Shown here: positions 43,491 through 52,069 of the stretch, one piece after another | Position numbering within the stretch: position 1 is the first letter of the stretch | Layout of the letters: each line of letters starts with the position of its first letter | Assembly: GCA_016866335.1 (NCBI GenBank) | Contig: VGMT01000002.1 | Location: 1-64,000, forward strand | Length of the DNA: 64,000 bases | DNA from: Bacteroidota bacterium | GTDB lineage: Bacteria; Bacteroidota; Bacteroidia; CAIKAF01 | Reading direction: 5' to 3' | Made by a program: the position numbers and the translations under genes | The notes under the pieces: generated by a model | Database searches by the model: none | Told to the model about the DNA's origin: nothing | Seen by the model: the letters and a program-made list of their open reading frames with translations, nothing else

Positions 43491-43498
43491 CAAAGATA
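43491..43498 (-). promoter_or_regulatory. Bacteroidota -7 box for mdh
   Basis: The minus strand reads TATCTTTG, an exact TAnnTTTG, 31 bases before the ATG. Confidence 0.75.
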
Positions 43499-43563
43499 AA
43501 AAACCCAAGGCATTGGCCCCGAAAATCCATCATCTTTTTGTTTTTTTTCGTACAATTGGGATT

Positions 43564-45447
43564 ATGAAGGCATTTGCCCGATGTTTTGCGTTATTTGGGT
43601 TCCTGTTTTTGATGGTTTATTCCCATTCTTCTGCACGGGCTCAAACCCCAACTACCTCCGACTGTTTGGGGGCTATCCCCGTTTGCAATAACCTGTACGA
43701 TGTGCCGGTGTTGAATCCTCAGCCCAATAATTTCCCCAACGAGGTCAATGCCTCCTTAAGTTGTCTGAATGGCGAAACGAATGGGCAATGGTATGTTTTC
43801 ACGGTTCAATCCAGCGGAAATTTAGGTTTTAACATCATTCCATATACAGCGACCAGCGATTACGATTGGGCCTTGTTCAATCTTACCAATTTTGATTGTT
43901 CCGATATTGTCAGCAATGCCGCTTTGGAAGTGATTTGCAATTTTAGCGCTCAGACCACCAACAATGGTATAACGGGGGCAAATGGTCAATTGGGCGACCA
44001 AAATGAGCCTATGCTTCCGGTGGTTCAAGGGCAAACCTTTGCCCTGTACATTTCCAATTACACCTTTGGCCAAAACCAAAGCGGTTATCAACTGGATTTT
44101 TCGGTTGGTTCGGCGGCTGTTCCTGATAATACTGCCCCCGCTTTGGTTTCGGTAACCCCGTCGGCTGCCTGCAACGCTCAGCGTTTGGTTTTGGAGTTTT
44201 CTGAAAACCTGGATTGCAGTACTGTTCAAGCCGCCGATTTCCAGGTGCAAGGGCCGAATGGGCCCATTTCTGTTTTGTCTGTCTTTTCTCCGGACTGCGC
44301 TACGGGTGCCAGTTACAGCCGTACATTTGAATTAATCTTGGCTACGCCTTTATCAGGAAGCGGGCAGTATTCGGTTCAGGTGCAGGGATCTATTTCGGAT
44401 GTCTGCGGGAATGTGCTTTCGGGCGCTCCGCCCTTTGACTTTGATTACGTTAGCTTGGTACTGAATATGAGCAGTACCGATTCTCAATGCCCCGTTGATG
44501 ACGGAACCGCTAGCGTCAATGCCGCTGGAGGTATAGCTCCTTACTCCTATGTTTGGAATGACCCCGCCGCCCAAACCACCTTAACCGCTACAGGGCTACC
44601 CCGTGGTTACTACACCGTAACCGTAACCGATGCTCAGGGCTGTTCGGCGACCGACTCCGTGTACGTGGGCGATCCCACTGCCTTTGTTTTGCAGGTGCTG
44701 GCCAAAAACGATACCTGTTATCAAGGTTTTGGTTGGTTTCAAATTGTTCCGGTAGGCCCTACAGCCCCATTCACCTTTATTTGGAACGACACCCTGCCTG
44801 GCACCGATGCCTTAGGTAATTTGATGGGAGGACAATGGATTAACGTGCAGGTAATAGATGCAAACGGTTGCAAACGCGACACTTTGCTTCAAGTGGGCGT
44901 TGAATTGAACGACAGCCTGACGGCCTATTTTACGGTTGACTACGATGTGGTGGACTTTTTGACTCCTCAGGTTACCTTTACCAATGCCTCCCTTTTTGAA
45001 ACCAGTATTTTTTGGGACATGGACGACGGCTCAAGCTATGTGCTGCCTTCCTTTACCCACAGTTTTGACAGCATTGGTAAATTTGAGGTAACCTTATATG
45101 CCTACGACCGAAATGGATGTGTAGATACCTTTATTCAGGTAATTGAGGTGGATTATCATTTTTCGCTGTTTGTACCCTCGGCATTTACTCCAAACCAAGA
45201 CGGGAAAAACGAGCGGTTTACGGTTACAGGGGTGGGAATGAACCCCAATACGTTTCATTTATGGATTTTTGACCGTTGGGGGCAGGCCGTTTACGAAACG
45301 ACCGACATGGATTATGGTTGGGACGGAAGTTGGTATGGCTCCGGGCCAGGAGAGGCTCCACCGGGAGTGTATGCCTACAAAGTAGAGGTAGACGAAATGG
45401 ATGGTACCCCAAGAGACTTCTTGGGGAAAGTGGTTTTGATTCGCTAG
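43564..45447 (+). CDS. T9SS type B cargo protein with SprB-like repeats
   Basis: The 627-residue product has a signal peptide (MKAFARCFALFGFLFLMVYS to ARAQ), a jelly-roll-like N-terminal region (about 30-190, GQWYVFTVQSSGNLGF), an Ig-like domain (about 195-300), a SprB repeat (about 305-370, GGIAPYSYVWNDP and GYYTVTVTDAQGC), a PKD-like part and a C-terminal CHU_C domain (VPSAFTPNQDGKNE, IFDRWGQAVYET, GVYAYKVEV). The last is the type B sorting signal, which needs a PorP/SprF-like partner. It is probably a surface adhesin. Starting at 43513 would put 17 residues before the signal peptide, so I prefer the later ATG. Confidence 0.9.
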   Translation: MKAFARCFALFGFLFLMVYSHSSARAQTPTTSDCLGAIPVCNNLYDVPVLNPQPNNFPNEVNASLSCLNGETNGQWYVFTVQSSGNLGFNIIPYTATSDYDWALFNLTNFDCSDIVSNAALEVICNFSAQTTNNGITGANGQLGDQNEPMLPVVQGQTFALYISNYTFGQNQSGYQLDFSVGSAAVPDNTAPALVSVTPSAACNAQRLVLEFSENLDCSTVQAADFQVQGPNGPISVLSVFSPDCATGASYSRTFELILATPLSGSGQYSVQVQGSISDVCGNVLSGAPPFDFDYVSLVLNMSSTDSQCPVDDGTASVNAAGGIAPYSYVWNDPAAQTTLTATGLPRGYYTVTVTDAQGCSATDSVYVGDPTAFVLQVLAKNDTCYQGFGWFQIVPVGPTAPFTFIWNDTLPGTDALGNLMGGQWINVQVIDANGCKRDTLLQVGVELNDSLTAYFTVDYDVVDFLTPQVTFTNASLFETSIFWDMDDGSSYVLPSFTHSFDSIGKFEVTLYAYDRNGCVDTFIQVIEVDYHFSLFVPSAFTPNQDGKNERFTVTGVGMNPNTFHLWIFDRWGQAVYETTDMDYGWDGSWYGSGPGEAPPGVYAYKVEVDEMDGTPRDFLGKVVLIR

Positions 45448-45558
45448 TTGTGCGCAATCAATACGAAATTCAAACACCATTGGCCGCCAAAACCATTCGG
45501 TGGGCGAAAAGGGGCAACCCTGAGTAAAATTTCGATGTAAAATTAGCACCTTTGTGGC

Positions 45559-46575
45559 ATGCGAATAGTTTTGACCGGAGCAGCGGGTTTTATCGGGTCC
45601 CACACCTTGGTTGTGTTGCAAGAGCTTGGGCACGATGTAGTAGCGATCGATGATTTTTCAAATTCAGAGCCCCATATTCCAGCTCGAATACAAGAAATTA
45701 CCGGGCAGAAGGCCGAATGGATGGAATTGGACGTAGCCAAGCCTGGAGCCCTTAAGCAGGCCCTTGAAAATGGTCCTGCGGTTGACGGCATTATTCATTT
45801 TGCCGCTTTTAAGGCTGTTGAGGAATCCGTTAATCACCCTTTAAAATACTACCGAAACAATCTGTATGGTTTGGTTGAGGTATTGGATTGCATGCGCAAG
45901 CTGAGTATTCGGAATCTGGTGTTTTCGTCTTCATGCACCGTGTACGGAAATCCGGAACACCTTCCGGTTGACGAATCGGCCCCCTTTCGCCCTACAGTTT
46001 CACCCTATGGCGAAACCAAGCAAATGGGCGAACGGATTTTGCAAGACAGCCTAAAAGCTTATCCTGAATTGCGGGCCTGCATCTTGAGGTATTTCAATCC
46101 CATTGGCGCTCATCCAAGTGGTTTGATTGGAGAACTTTGCCGAGGCGTGCCCAGCAACCTAATTCCCTACATTACCCAAACTGCCATCGGGAAACGAGAG
46201 CGTTTGCGCATTTTTGGAAACGATTACTCGACGGCTGATGGCACCTGTATTCGTGATTTTATTCATGTTTGCGATTTGGCCGATGCCCATGTTCGGGCTT
46301 TGGATTATGTAAATAGGACCGACCAAAACCCCTGTATTTTTAATGTTGGAACTGGGAAAGGTGTTAGCGTACAAGAGGCCGTAGATACCTTTAATTCTAT
46401 TTGGGGAAAGCCCCTGCCGGTGGAATATGCACCCAGGCGAGCGGGCGATGTAGAAAAAATTTGGTCGGACACCCAAAAAATTGAACAGGAATTGGGTTGG
46501 ACTGGTCAGCGTAGTTTGGCCGATGCTCTGCAAGACGCGTGGCGTTGGGAGCAAAATTTAGCCAAAGATAGGTAG
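45559..46575 (+). CDS. galE: UDP-glucose 4-epimerase
   Basis: The 338-residue product is a short-chain dehydrogenase of GalE type: TGAAGFIGSHTLVVL at the N-terminus, IIHFAAFKAVEESV, the catalytic SSSCTVYG serine region and the YGETK Tyr-Lys pair, then RYFNPIGAHPSG and RAGDVEKIWSD. It interconverts UDP-glucose and UDP-galactose for surface sugars. A -7-like box (CACCTTTG) lies just upstream, off consensus at the first base. Confidence 0.93.
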   Translation: MRIVLTGAAGFIGSHTLVVLQELGHDVVAIDDFSNSEPHIPARIQEITGQKAEWMELDVAKPGALKQALENGPAVDGIIHFAAFKAVEESVNHPLKYYRNNLYGLVEVLDCMRKLSIRNLVFSSSCTVYGNPEHLPVDESAPFRPTVSPYGETKQMGERILQDSLKAYPELRACILRYFNPIGAHPSGLIGELCRGVPSNLIPYITQTAIGKRERLRIFGNDYSTADGTCIRDFIHVCDLADAHVRALDYVNRTDQNPCIFNVGTGKGVSVQEAVDTFNSIWGKPLPVEYAPRRAGDVEKIWSDTQKIEQELGWTGQRSLADALQDAWRWEQNLAKDR

Positions 46576-46640
46576 CCTTAGGCTTTAATTATTCGGCAAT
46601 TCCAGTTGCCGTTCCCCCTGTCCCTTGCTATCTTTACCCC

Positions 46641-49460
46641 ATGAATCCAAACGGCAGCCAATCAAAAATGGTTCTTATCGATGGCTATGCCATGGTGTAT
46701 CGGGCCTATTTTGCCTTTATTAAAAACCCCAGGGTTAACTCAAAAGGCGTAAATACCTCGGCCGCTTTTGGCTTTACCAATTTACTGAACGACCTGCGCC
46801 GAAAATTAAATCCTACCCACCTGGCTGTGGTATTTGACCCCGCTAGCGACCATGGAGAAAGGGCCGAAATTTACCCGGAATACAAAGCCCACCGCGAGGC
46901 CATGCCAGAAGATTTGCGGAATTCACTGCCCCATATCCTAGCTATTTTAGATGCCTTAAATATCCCATTAATTCAGGTCGAGGGTTTTGAGGCCGACGAT
47001 GTAATTGGAACCATAGCCACCCAAGCCGAGCAACGTGGACTTACTACCTATATGGTAACCAGCGACAAAGATTATGGTCAACTGGTCAGCGATAAGCGCC
47101 TTTGGTATAGACCTGGCCGAATGGGTAGCCCCGACCAAATATTAGGCCCAGCTGAAGTGTGTGAAAAATTTCAGGTCAGTCAGCCCATTCAGGTAATCGA
47201 TTTACTGGGTTTAATGGGCGACACCTCAGACAACATCCCCGGAATACCTGGGGTTGGAGAAAAAACAGCCATAAAATTGTTGGCCGATTACGGTAGCGTT
47301 GAGGGAGTGTTGCAAAACCAAGACGAAATCTCAGGAAAGCTTGGAGAGCGCATTCGGGAACACGCCAACTTGGCCTTGATTTCAAAGAAACTGGCCACCA
47401 TTGTGTTGGATGTACCCATAGATTGGACCGAACAAAGTTTAAAATGCCAAGAGCCAAATGCCGAAAGCTTGGCTAGGGTTTTTGGAGAATTGGAGTTCAG
47501 GAATTTGGCCGAACGCATGCTGGGCGCTACAAGTCCAAGTCCGGCGGCTCAGCCAACACCCAAAGCAGCGCCCCAAGATTTATTTAGCTATCAAGACCAA
47601 TGGGAAGGTAGCCCTGTAGAAGTGCCTGCGGCAGATCCCCTGCAATGGAAAACCATTCAAACCGAACCGCATCAGTATTTTGTGGTTCAAGATTCACAAT
47701 GGCGGGCCGAGCTGCTGAATCAACTTATGCAAGAGCCCAGCATTGTCATCGACACCGAAACCACCGATATTGACCCCTTAAAGGCAGAACTGGTTGGCTT
47801 GGTTTTTAGCCTAAAGCCTGGGCAGGCCTTTTATTTGCCCATGCCCGAAGACCAAGAACAAGTGCAGGTTTTGATTCAGGAATTTGCTCCCTTGTGGGCC
47901 CGTACCGATCTGGAATGGATAGGGCAAAACATAAAATATGACCTGCTGGTGCTTCGAAACTACGGTGTATCCTTGCATGGTAACATCTTTGATACCATGT
48001 TGGCCCATTACCTTATGGAACCGGAACTGAGGCATAATTTGGATTTTTTGGCCAGAACCTATTTGGGCTATGAAACCATTCCAACCGAAGCCCTGTTAGG
48101 TCCGAAGGGAAAACAACAAAAGACCATGCGTCAGGTTGCCCTAAAGGAGGTGGCGGATTATGCCTGCGAAGACGCCGATATAACCGGACAATTGGCTTTG
48201 CATTTTAGGCCCTTGTTGGAGAAGGCCGGGGTAAGTAATTTGTTCAACGAGGTTGAAATGCCCTTGGTTGGAGTGTTGGCCGATATGGAATGGGAAGGGG
48301 TAAGCATAGACTCAAACCGGCTTGCAGAGCTGAGCCTGTCTTTTGGCAAGCAAATTGAGAGCGAAGACAACATCATTCAAGAAATGGCAGGGCAGAAGTT
48401 CAATACTGCCTCGCCAAAACAGCTGGGCGAAGTTTTATTTGACCATTTGAAGTTGGATGCCAAAGCAAAAAAAACCAGAACGGGTCAGTATGCCACCAAC
48501 GAAGAGACCCTAAAAAAATTGGAAGGGAAACATCCCATTATCGAGCATATTTTTGAATTAAGGGAGCTTCAAAAATTAAAGGGCACCTACCTAGATGCCT
48601 TACCCGATTTACGTTTGGCTCGCAGCGGCAGGGTTCATACCAGTTTTAATCAGGCCGTTGCAGCCACTGGCCGTCTGAGTTCAACCAATCCCAACCTTCA
48701 GAATATTCCCAATAGAACGGCTCGGGGGCGCGACATTCGTACTGCTTTTGTGCCCCGTTCTGCAGATTTTCGGTTGGTTTCGGCCGATTACAGCCAGGTG
48801 GAATTGCGTTTGATTGCCGAATTGAGTGGCGAAGAGCACATGAAAGAGGCCTTTCGTCTTGGGCAAGACATTCATGCTGCTACCGCTGCACGGATTTTTG
48901 CTGTGCCCCTTGAGCAGGTTGATAAAAGCATGCGAAACAAAGCCAAGATGGTGAATTTTGGAATCATCTATGGCATTTCAGCCTTTGGATTGTCTCAACG
49001 CCTTGGAATACCTAGAGCTGAGGCGGCCGACATCATTTCGGCCTATGTGGCTACCTACCCTGGAATTCGCGATTACATGGATTCGCAGGTGGAATTTGCT
49101 CGGAATCATGGATACGTAGAAACCCTGATGGGGCGGCGGCGCTACCTTAGAGACATTGCTTCGGCCAACCATACCGTTCGTGGGTTTGCCGAACGAAACG
49201 CCATCAATGCCCCCATTCAGGGGTCGGCGGCCGATATCATAAAGTTGGCCATGATCCGAATTCAGCATGCTATGCTTCAAGATCAGCTGAAAAGCCGCTT
49301 GGTGCTGCAGGTGCACGATGAATTGGTTTTTGATGCCCATGTGTCGGAGCTGGAACATGTGGTTGAATTGGCAAAGACCCACATGCCGGCGGCCTATCCG
49401 CTTTCGGTTCCTTTAGAAGTAGAGGTTGGAATAGGAAATAACTGGCTTGAAGCTCACTGA
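46641..49460 (+). CDS. polA: DNA polymerase I
   Basis: The 939-residue product has a 5'-3' exonuclease domain (1-295, LIDGYAMVYRAYFAF and GIPGVGEKTA), a 3'-5' exonuclease domain with an intact metal-binding motif (IDTETTD, Asp 371 and Glu 373) and a family A polymerase domain with motif A (SADYSQVELRL, Asp 716), KMVNFGIIYG and motif C (VHDE, Asp 893). It fills gaps and removes primers in replication and repair. All three activities look intact. A -7 box variant (TATCTTTA) precedes the start. Confidence 0.96.
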   Translation: MNPNGSQSKMVLIDGYAMVYRAYFAFIKNPRVNSKGVNTSAAFGFTNLLNDLRRKLNPTHLAVVFDPASDHGERAEIYPEYKAHREAMPEDLRNSLPHILAILDALNIPLIQVEGFEADDVIGTIATQAEQRGLTTYMVTSDKDYGQLVSDKRLWYRPGRMGSPDQILGPAEVCEKFQVSQPIQVIDLLGLMGDTSDNIPGIPGVGEKTAIKLLADYGSVEGVLQNQDEISGKLGERIREHANLALISKKLATIVLDVPIDWTEQSLKCQEPNAESLARVFGELEFRNLAERMLGATSPSPAAQPTPKAAPQDLFSYQDQWEGSPVEVPAADPLQWKTIQTEPHQYFVVQDSQWRAELLNQLMQEPSIVIDTETTDIDPLKAELVGLVFSLKPGQAFYLPMPEDQEQVQVLIQEFAPLWARTDLEWIGQNIKYDLLVLRNYGVSLHGNIFDTMLAHYLMEPELRHNLDFLARTYLGYETIPTEALLGPKGKQQKTMRQVALKEVADYACEDADITGQLALHFRPLLEKAGVSNLFNEVEMPLVGVLADMEWEGVSIDSNRLAELSLSFGKQIESEDNIIQEMAGQKFNTASPKQLGEVLFDHLKLDAKAKKTRTGQYATNEETLKKLEGKHPIIEHIFELRELQKLKGTYLDALPDLRLARSGRVHTSFNQAVAATGRLSSTNPNLQNIPNRTARGRDIRTAFVPRSADFRLVSADYSQVELRLIAELSGEEHMKEAFRLGQDIHAATAARIFAVPLEQVDKSMRNKAKMVNFGIIYGISAFGLSQRLGIPRAEAADIISAYVATYPGIRDYMDSQVEFARNHGYVETLMGRRRYLRDIASANHTVRGFAERNAINAPIQGSAADIIKLAMIRIQHAMLQDQLKSRLVLQVHDELVFDAHVSELEHVVELAKTHMPAAYPLSVPLEVEVGIGNNWLEAH

Positions 49461-49464
49461 TGCT

Positions 49465-49848
49465 ATGATGACCTTAAAGAATGCGGTTTGGGTGTTTTTG
49501 GCCTGTGGAAGTGGGGGCTTGGTTCGTTTTGCGGTTCAATCGGCTTGTTCGGTATGGATGCCCTTGGCTTGGCAAGGTTGGGCTACGGTGTTGAGCAACG
49601 GTTTGGCTTGTTTTTTAGCCGGATTTTTAAGTGGTGTTCTTGCTGCTGGAAGCAATCTGCGCTTGGCTTTACTTACTGGGTTTTGTGGAGGTTTAAGTAC
49701 GTTTTCAGCTTTTGCCTTAGATTATTTGCCCCTGGTGCGCGAGGGGCAATGGGCGGGTTGGCTGTATGTGTTGGCCCAGGTTCTGTTCGGTTTGGCGTTG
49801 GCTTGGCTTGGCTTGGCCTTGGGCGAAAGCATGAGGACTGTTGCCTAA
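49465..49848 (+). CDS. crcB: Fluoride channel FluC/CrcB
   Basis: The 127-residue product has four membrane segments with the family signatures GSGGLVRFAV near the start, NGLACFLAGFLSG and TGFCGGLSTFSAF (the last holds the phenylalanines that line the pore). Dual-topology dimers export fluoride. The ATG lies four bases after the polA stop; ATG three bases later is equal. It is probably translated from the polA transcript. No fluoride riboswitch was seen upstream. Confidence 0.9.
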   Translation: MMTLKNAVWVFLACGSGGLVRFAVQSACSVWMPLAWQGWATVLSNGLACFLAGFLSGVLAAGSNLRLALLTGFCGGLSTFSAFALDYLPLVREGQWAGWLYVLAQVLFGLALAWLGLALGESMRTVA

Positions 49849-49858
49849 GACCGGGTTC

Positions 49859-51034
49859 TTATTGTTCTTGGCTTTTTTGTTTTTTCAGGTCGAGCGAAGT
49901 AGCACGCAGCACAGCACCTTGGCCAAATCGGTTGCGTAGTTTGTCCATGGCTTGGTATAGCTGTTGTTGTGGGGCGGGATTGTCGAACAACGAGAGTAGG
50001 GGAGGGGCCGACACCCAGCCACTGAGGCGGATTCCGATAAGCCGTACTCGGCTGCGGCGAACAAACAAGAGTTTCAGCAGTTCGCCTGCGTGTTGAATCA
50101 GCATTTGGTCGGAACAGGTAAAAGCAATTTTTCGTTGTTTGGTGTGGGTTTGGAAATCAGAGTAGCGGATTTTTACCGTGATTTCGCTGCACATGCGGTT
50201 TTGTGACCGAAGTTCTTGCCCCAGTCGTTCGGCCAAAACAATCAAGTGTCGCCGCAATTCCAGGGGGTCGGCCAAATCTTGGTCGAACGTGGTTTCTGCG
50301 CTCATGGATTTCTGTTCTCGAAATGGAGTAACCGGCATGGGGTCGATGCCCCTTGCTTTTTGACCTAGTTCAAGCCCCTGTTTCCCAAAGGCCTGACTCA
50401 TCCAGCTAAGCGGAATTTGCTGAAGCCGCTCAATTTGAATGATTCCCATGTTTTCGAGTTTGGAGGTAATAACAGGGCCGGCCATGGGAATGCTGCGAAC
50501 AGGTAGGGGAGACAAGAATGGAATTTCTTGGCCCTGAGGAACCGATTTGCTGCCGTTGGGCTTGGCCTGGCCGGTGGCTATTTTTGACACGGTTTTGTTG
50601 ATGGACAAGCCAAAGGAAACGGGCAAACTTAGTTCTTGAATCATAGATTGCCGAAGTTCTTGGGCGTATTTTATGCCTCCGAAAAACCGCTCCATGCCGC
50701 TAAGGTCAGCATAAAACTCATCGATGGACGCCTTTTCAAGGCAGGGTAGGCGTTCTTGCAGGAGTTCGGTGATTTCTTGCGAGGTTCGGGTGTATAAATC
50801 CATGTCGCCCCGCAAGACCAATGCCTCGGGGCACAGCCTTCGCGCAGTTGAAAGAGGCATGCCCGAGCGAATGCCCAGTGTTCGGGCCTCGTAGCTGCAC
50901 GAGGCGACCACACTTCGCGCCGAATGCCCGCCAATCAGCAAAGGCCTGTTTTTAAGGCGGGCATCTCGGCGCTGTTCAACCGAAACAAAAAAGGAATCCA
51001 TATCAATATGAAGCACCAAAGGCGGAAATGCCAT
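49859..51034 (-). CDS. dinB: Y-family DNA polymerase (Pol IV type)
   Basis: The 391-residue product has LHIDMDSFFVSVEQ at the N-terminus, ASCSYEARTLGIRSGMP, the catalytic SIDEFYADLSG, FGLSINKTVSKIATGQAKP and a C-terminal little-finger domain (about 240-350). It copies past damaged bases. It is divergently arranged with an S24/HTH regulator, a usual pairing in Bacteroidota, so damage induction is likely. The name dinB follows length and motifs; UmuC-like annotation is possible. Confidence 0.9.
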   Translation of the reverse strand: MAFPPLVLHIDMDSFFVSVEQRRDARLKNRPLLIGGHSARSVVASCSYEARTLGIRSGMPLSTARRLCPEALVLRGDMDLYTRTSQEITELLQERLPCLEKASIDEFYADLSGMERFFGGIKYAQELRQSMIQELSLPVSFGLSINKTVSKIATGQAKPNGSKSVPQGQEIPFLSPLPVRSIPMAGPVITSKLENMGIIQIERLQQIPLSWMSQAFGKQGLELGQKARGIDPMPVTPFREQKSMSAETTFDQDLADPLELRRHLIVLAERLGQELRSQNRMCSEITVKIRYSDFQTHTKQRKIAFTCSDQMLIQHAGELLKLLFVRRSRVRLIGIRLSGWVSAPPLLSLFDNPAPQQQLYQAMDKLRNRFGQGAVLRATSLDLKKQKSQEQ

Positions 51035-51073
51035 AAAATTTGTCTTTTTTACGACAACAATTTAAACAATTTA

Positions 51074-51087
51074 CTGTATATTTGCAG
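51074..51087 (+). promoter_or_regulatory. Promoter (-7 box TATATTTG) inside a candidate LexA-like operator
   Basis: TATATTTG at 51077-51084 is an exact -7 box for the regulator gene. It is framed as CTG-TATATTTG-CAG, a dyad with the spacing of LexA boxes, so a repressor bound here would cover the promoter. Two direct repeats of ACAATTT (51057, 51066) lie beside it toward the polymerase gene. Confidence 0.5.
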
Positions 51088-51140
51088 AGGCAACCCTGCT
51101 TTTTTGGGCTTGCCTTTGTTCCTCTAACCAAAGTACCCAT

Positions 51141-51956
51141 ATGGAAACCTTTTTAGCCGATAACCTGAAGTTTTTGCGCCAAGAGCGAAAGCAGTCGCAA
51201 GAAGCCTTGGCCGCCATTTTAGAGGTGAAGCGCACAACCTACAGTGCGTACGAGTTGGGTAAGGCCGAACCCAATTTGATGACCTTATTGAAAATTGCCG
51301 AATGGGCCCAGCTCAGTACCGATTATTTAATTTCAAGGTCTTTGCGCCAAACCCTTCCATCTACAATAGTTGAATGGCAGGGCTCGTATCGGGCTGATCT
51401 GCATGGTAAAAACATTCGCATACTGACGGTTCGGGATGTGGACCCGGAGTTGGCGGGGCCTTCTTTTGATGCGGTGAAAACCACCGCCAGTGCCGGTTAC
51501 ACTGCAGGGTACGCCGACCAGGAATTCATTCAAGCTCTTCCCACCTTTCGCATGCCGTTCTTGCGGCGCAGGCTGAATGGGCGGACCTTCCAGATTAAGG
51601 GCGACAGCATGCCGCCCGCCCCAGATGGGTCTTGGGTGGCCGGAACCTATCTGGAAGATTGGACCCTGATCCGCAACGGAATGCCATATATAGTGGTAAC
51701 CCGTGAGCATGGAATTGTCTTTAAGTTGGTGGAAAACAAACTCAACGAGGGGGGCTTTCTGCGCTTGTCTTCAACCAATACTTTTTATAAGCCCTTCGAT
51801 GTTTCCAAAGAGGATATCGTAGAAGTATGGGAATTTAGCTTTTATATTACCGAGGAATTTTGCCCTCAAGAAGATCCGGCTCATGCCATAAATCAAGCAG
51901 TAAGAATGCTGCAAATTGAAGTTGAAAACTTAAAATCCAATGGCCTGATTTCTTAA
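51141..51956 (+). CDS. HTH/S24 LexA-like transcriptional regulator
   Basis: The 271-residue product has an XRE-type helix-turn-helix (about 5-60, SQEALAAILEVKRTTYSAYELG) and a C-terminal S24 domain with the cleavage site Ala118-Gly119 (TASAGYTAGY), the nucleophile Ser 156 (KGDSMPP) and the general base Lys 195 (IVFKLV). Such proteins repress genes and cut themselves when RecA filaments form or on another signal. It lies divergent from the Y-family polymerase, its likely target, and probably represses itself as well. Confidence 0.9.
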   Translation: METFLADNLKFLRQERKQSQEALAAILEVKRTTYSAYELGKAEPNLMTLLKIAEWAQLSTDYLISRSLRQTLPSTIVEWQGSYRADLHGKNIRILTVRDVDPELAGPSFDAVKTTASAGYTAGYADQEFIQALPTFRMPFLRRRLNGRTFQIKGDSMPPAPDGSWVAGTYLEDWTLIRNGMPYIVVTREHGIVFKLVENKLNEGGFLRLSSTNTFYKPFDVSKEDIVEVWEFSFYITEEFCPQEDPAHAINQAVRMLQIEVENLKSNGLIS

Positions 51957-51994
51957 ATTTTACACAAATTTAAAGCAGGATAAATCCAAAATAT

Positions 51995-52002
51995 TACCTT
52001 TG
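51995..52002 (+). promoter_or_regulatory. Bacteroidota -7 box for the GEVED protein gene
   Basis: TACCTTTG matches TAnnTTTG exactly, 67 bases before the ATG. Confidence 0.7.
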
Positions 52003-52069
52003 TGTTAAGAAATTAAATCAATCTGAAATGCTCGAAATGGCATTCTAATTCAAATTAAAACCAAACTTT

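Noticed and set aside
49849-49858. Fluoride riboswitch for crcB
   Set aside because: crcB starts four bases after polA, leaving no room for a leader, and no riboswitch pattern was seen.
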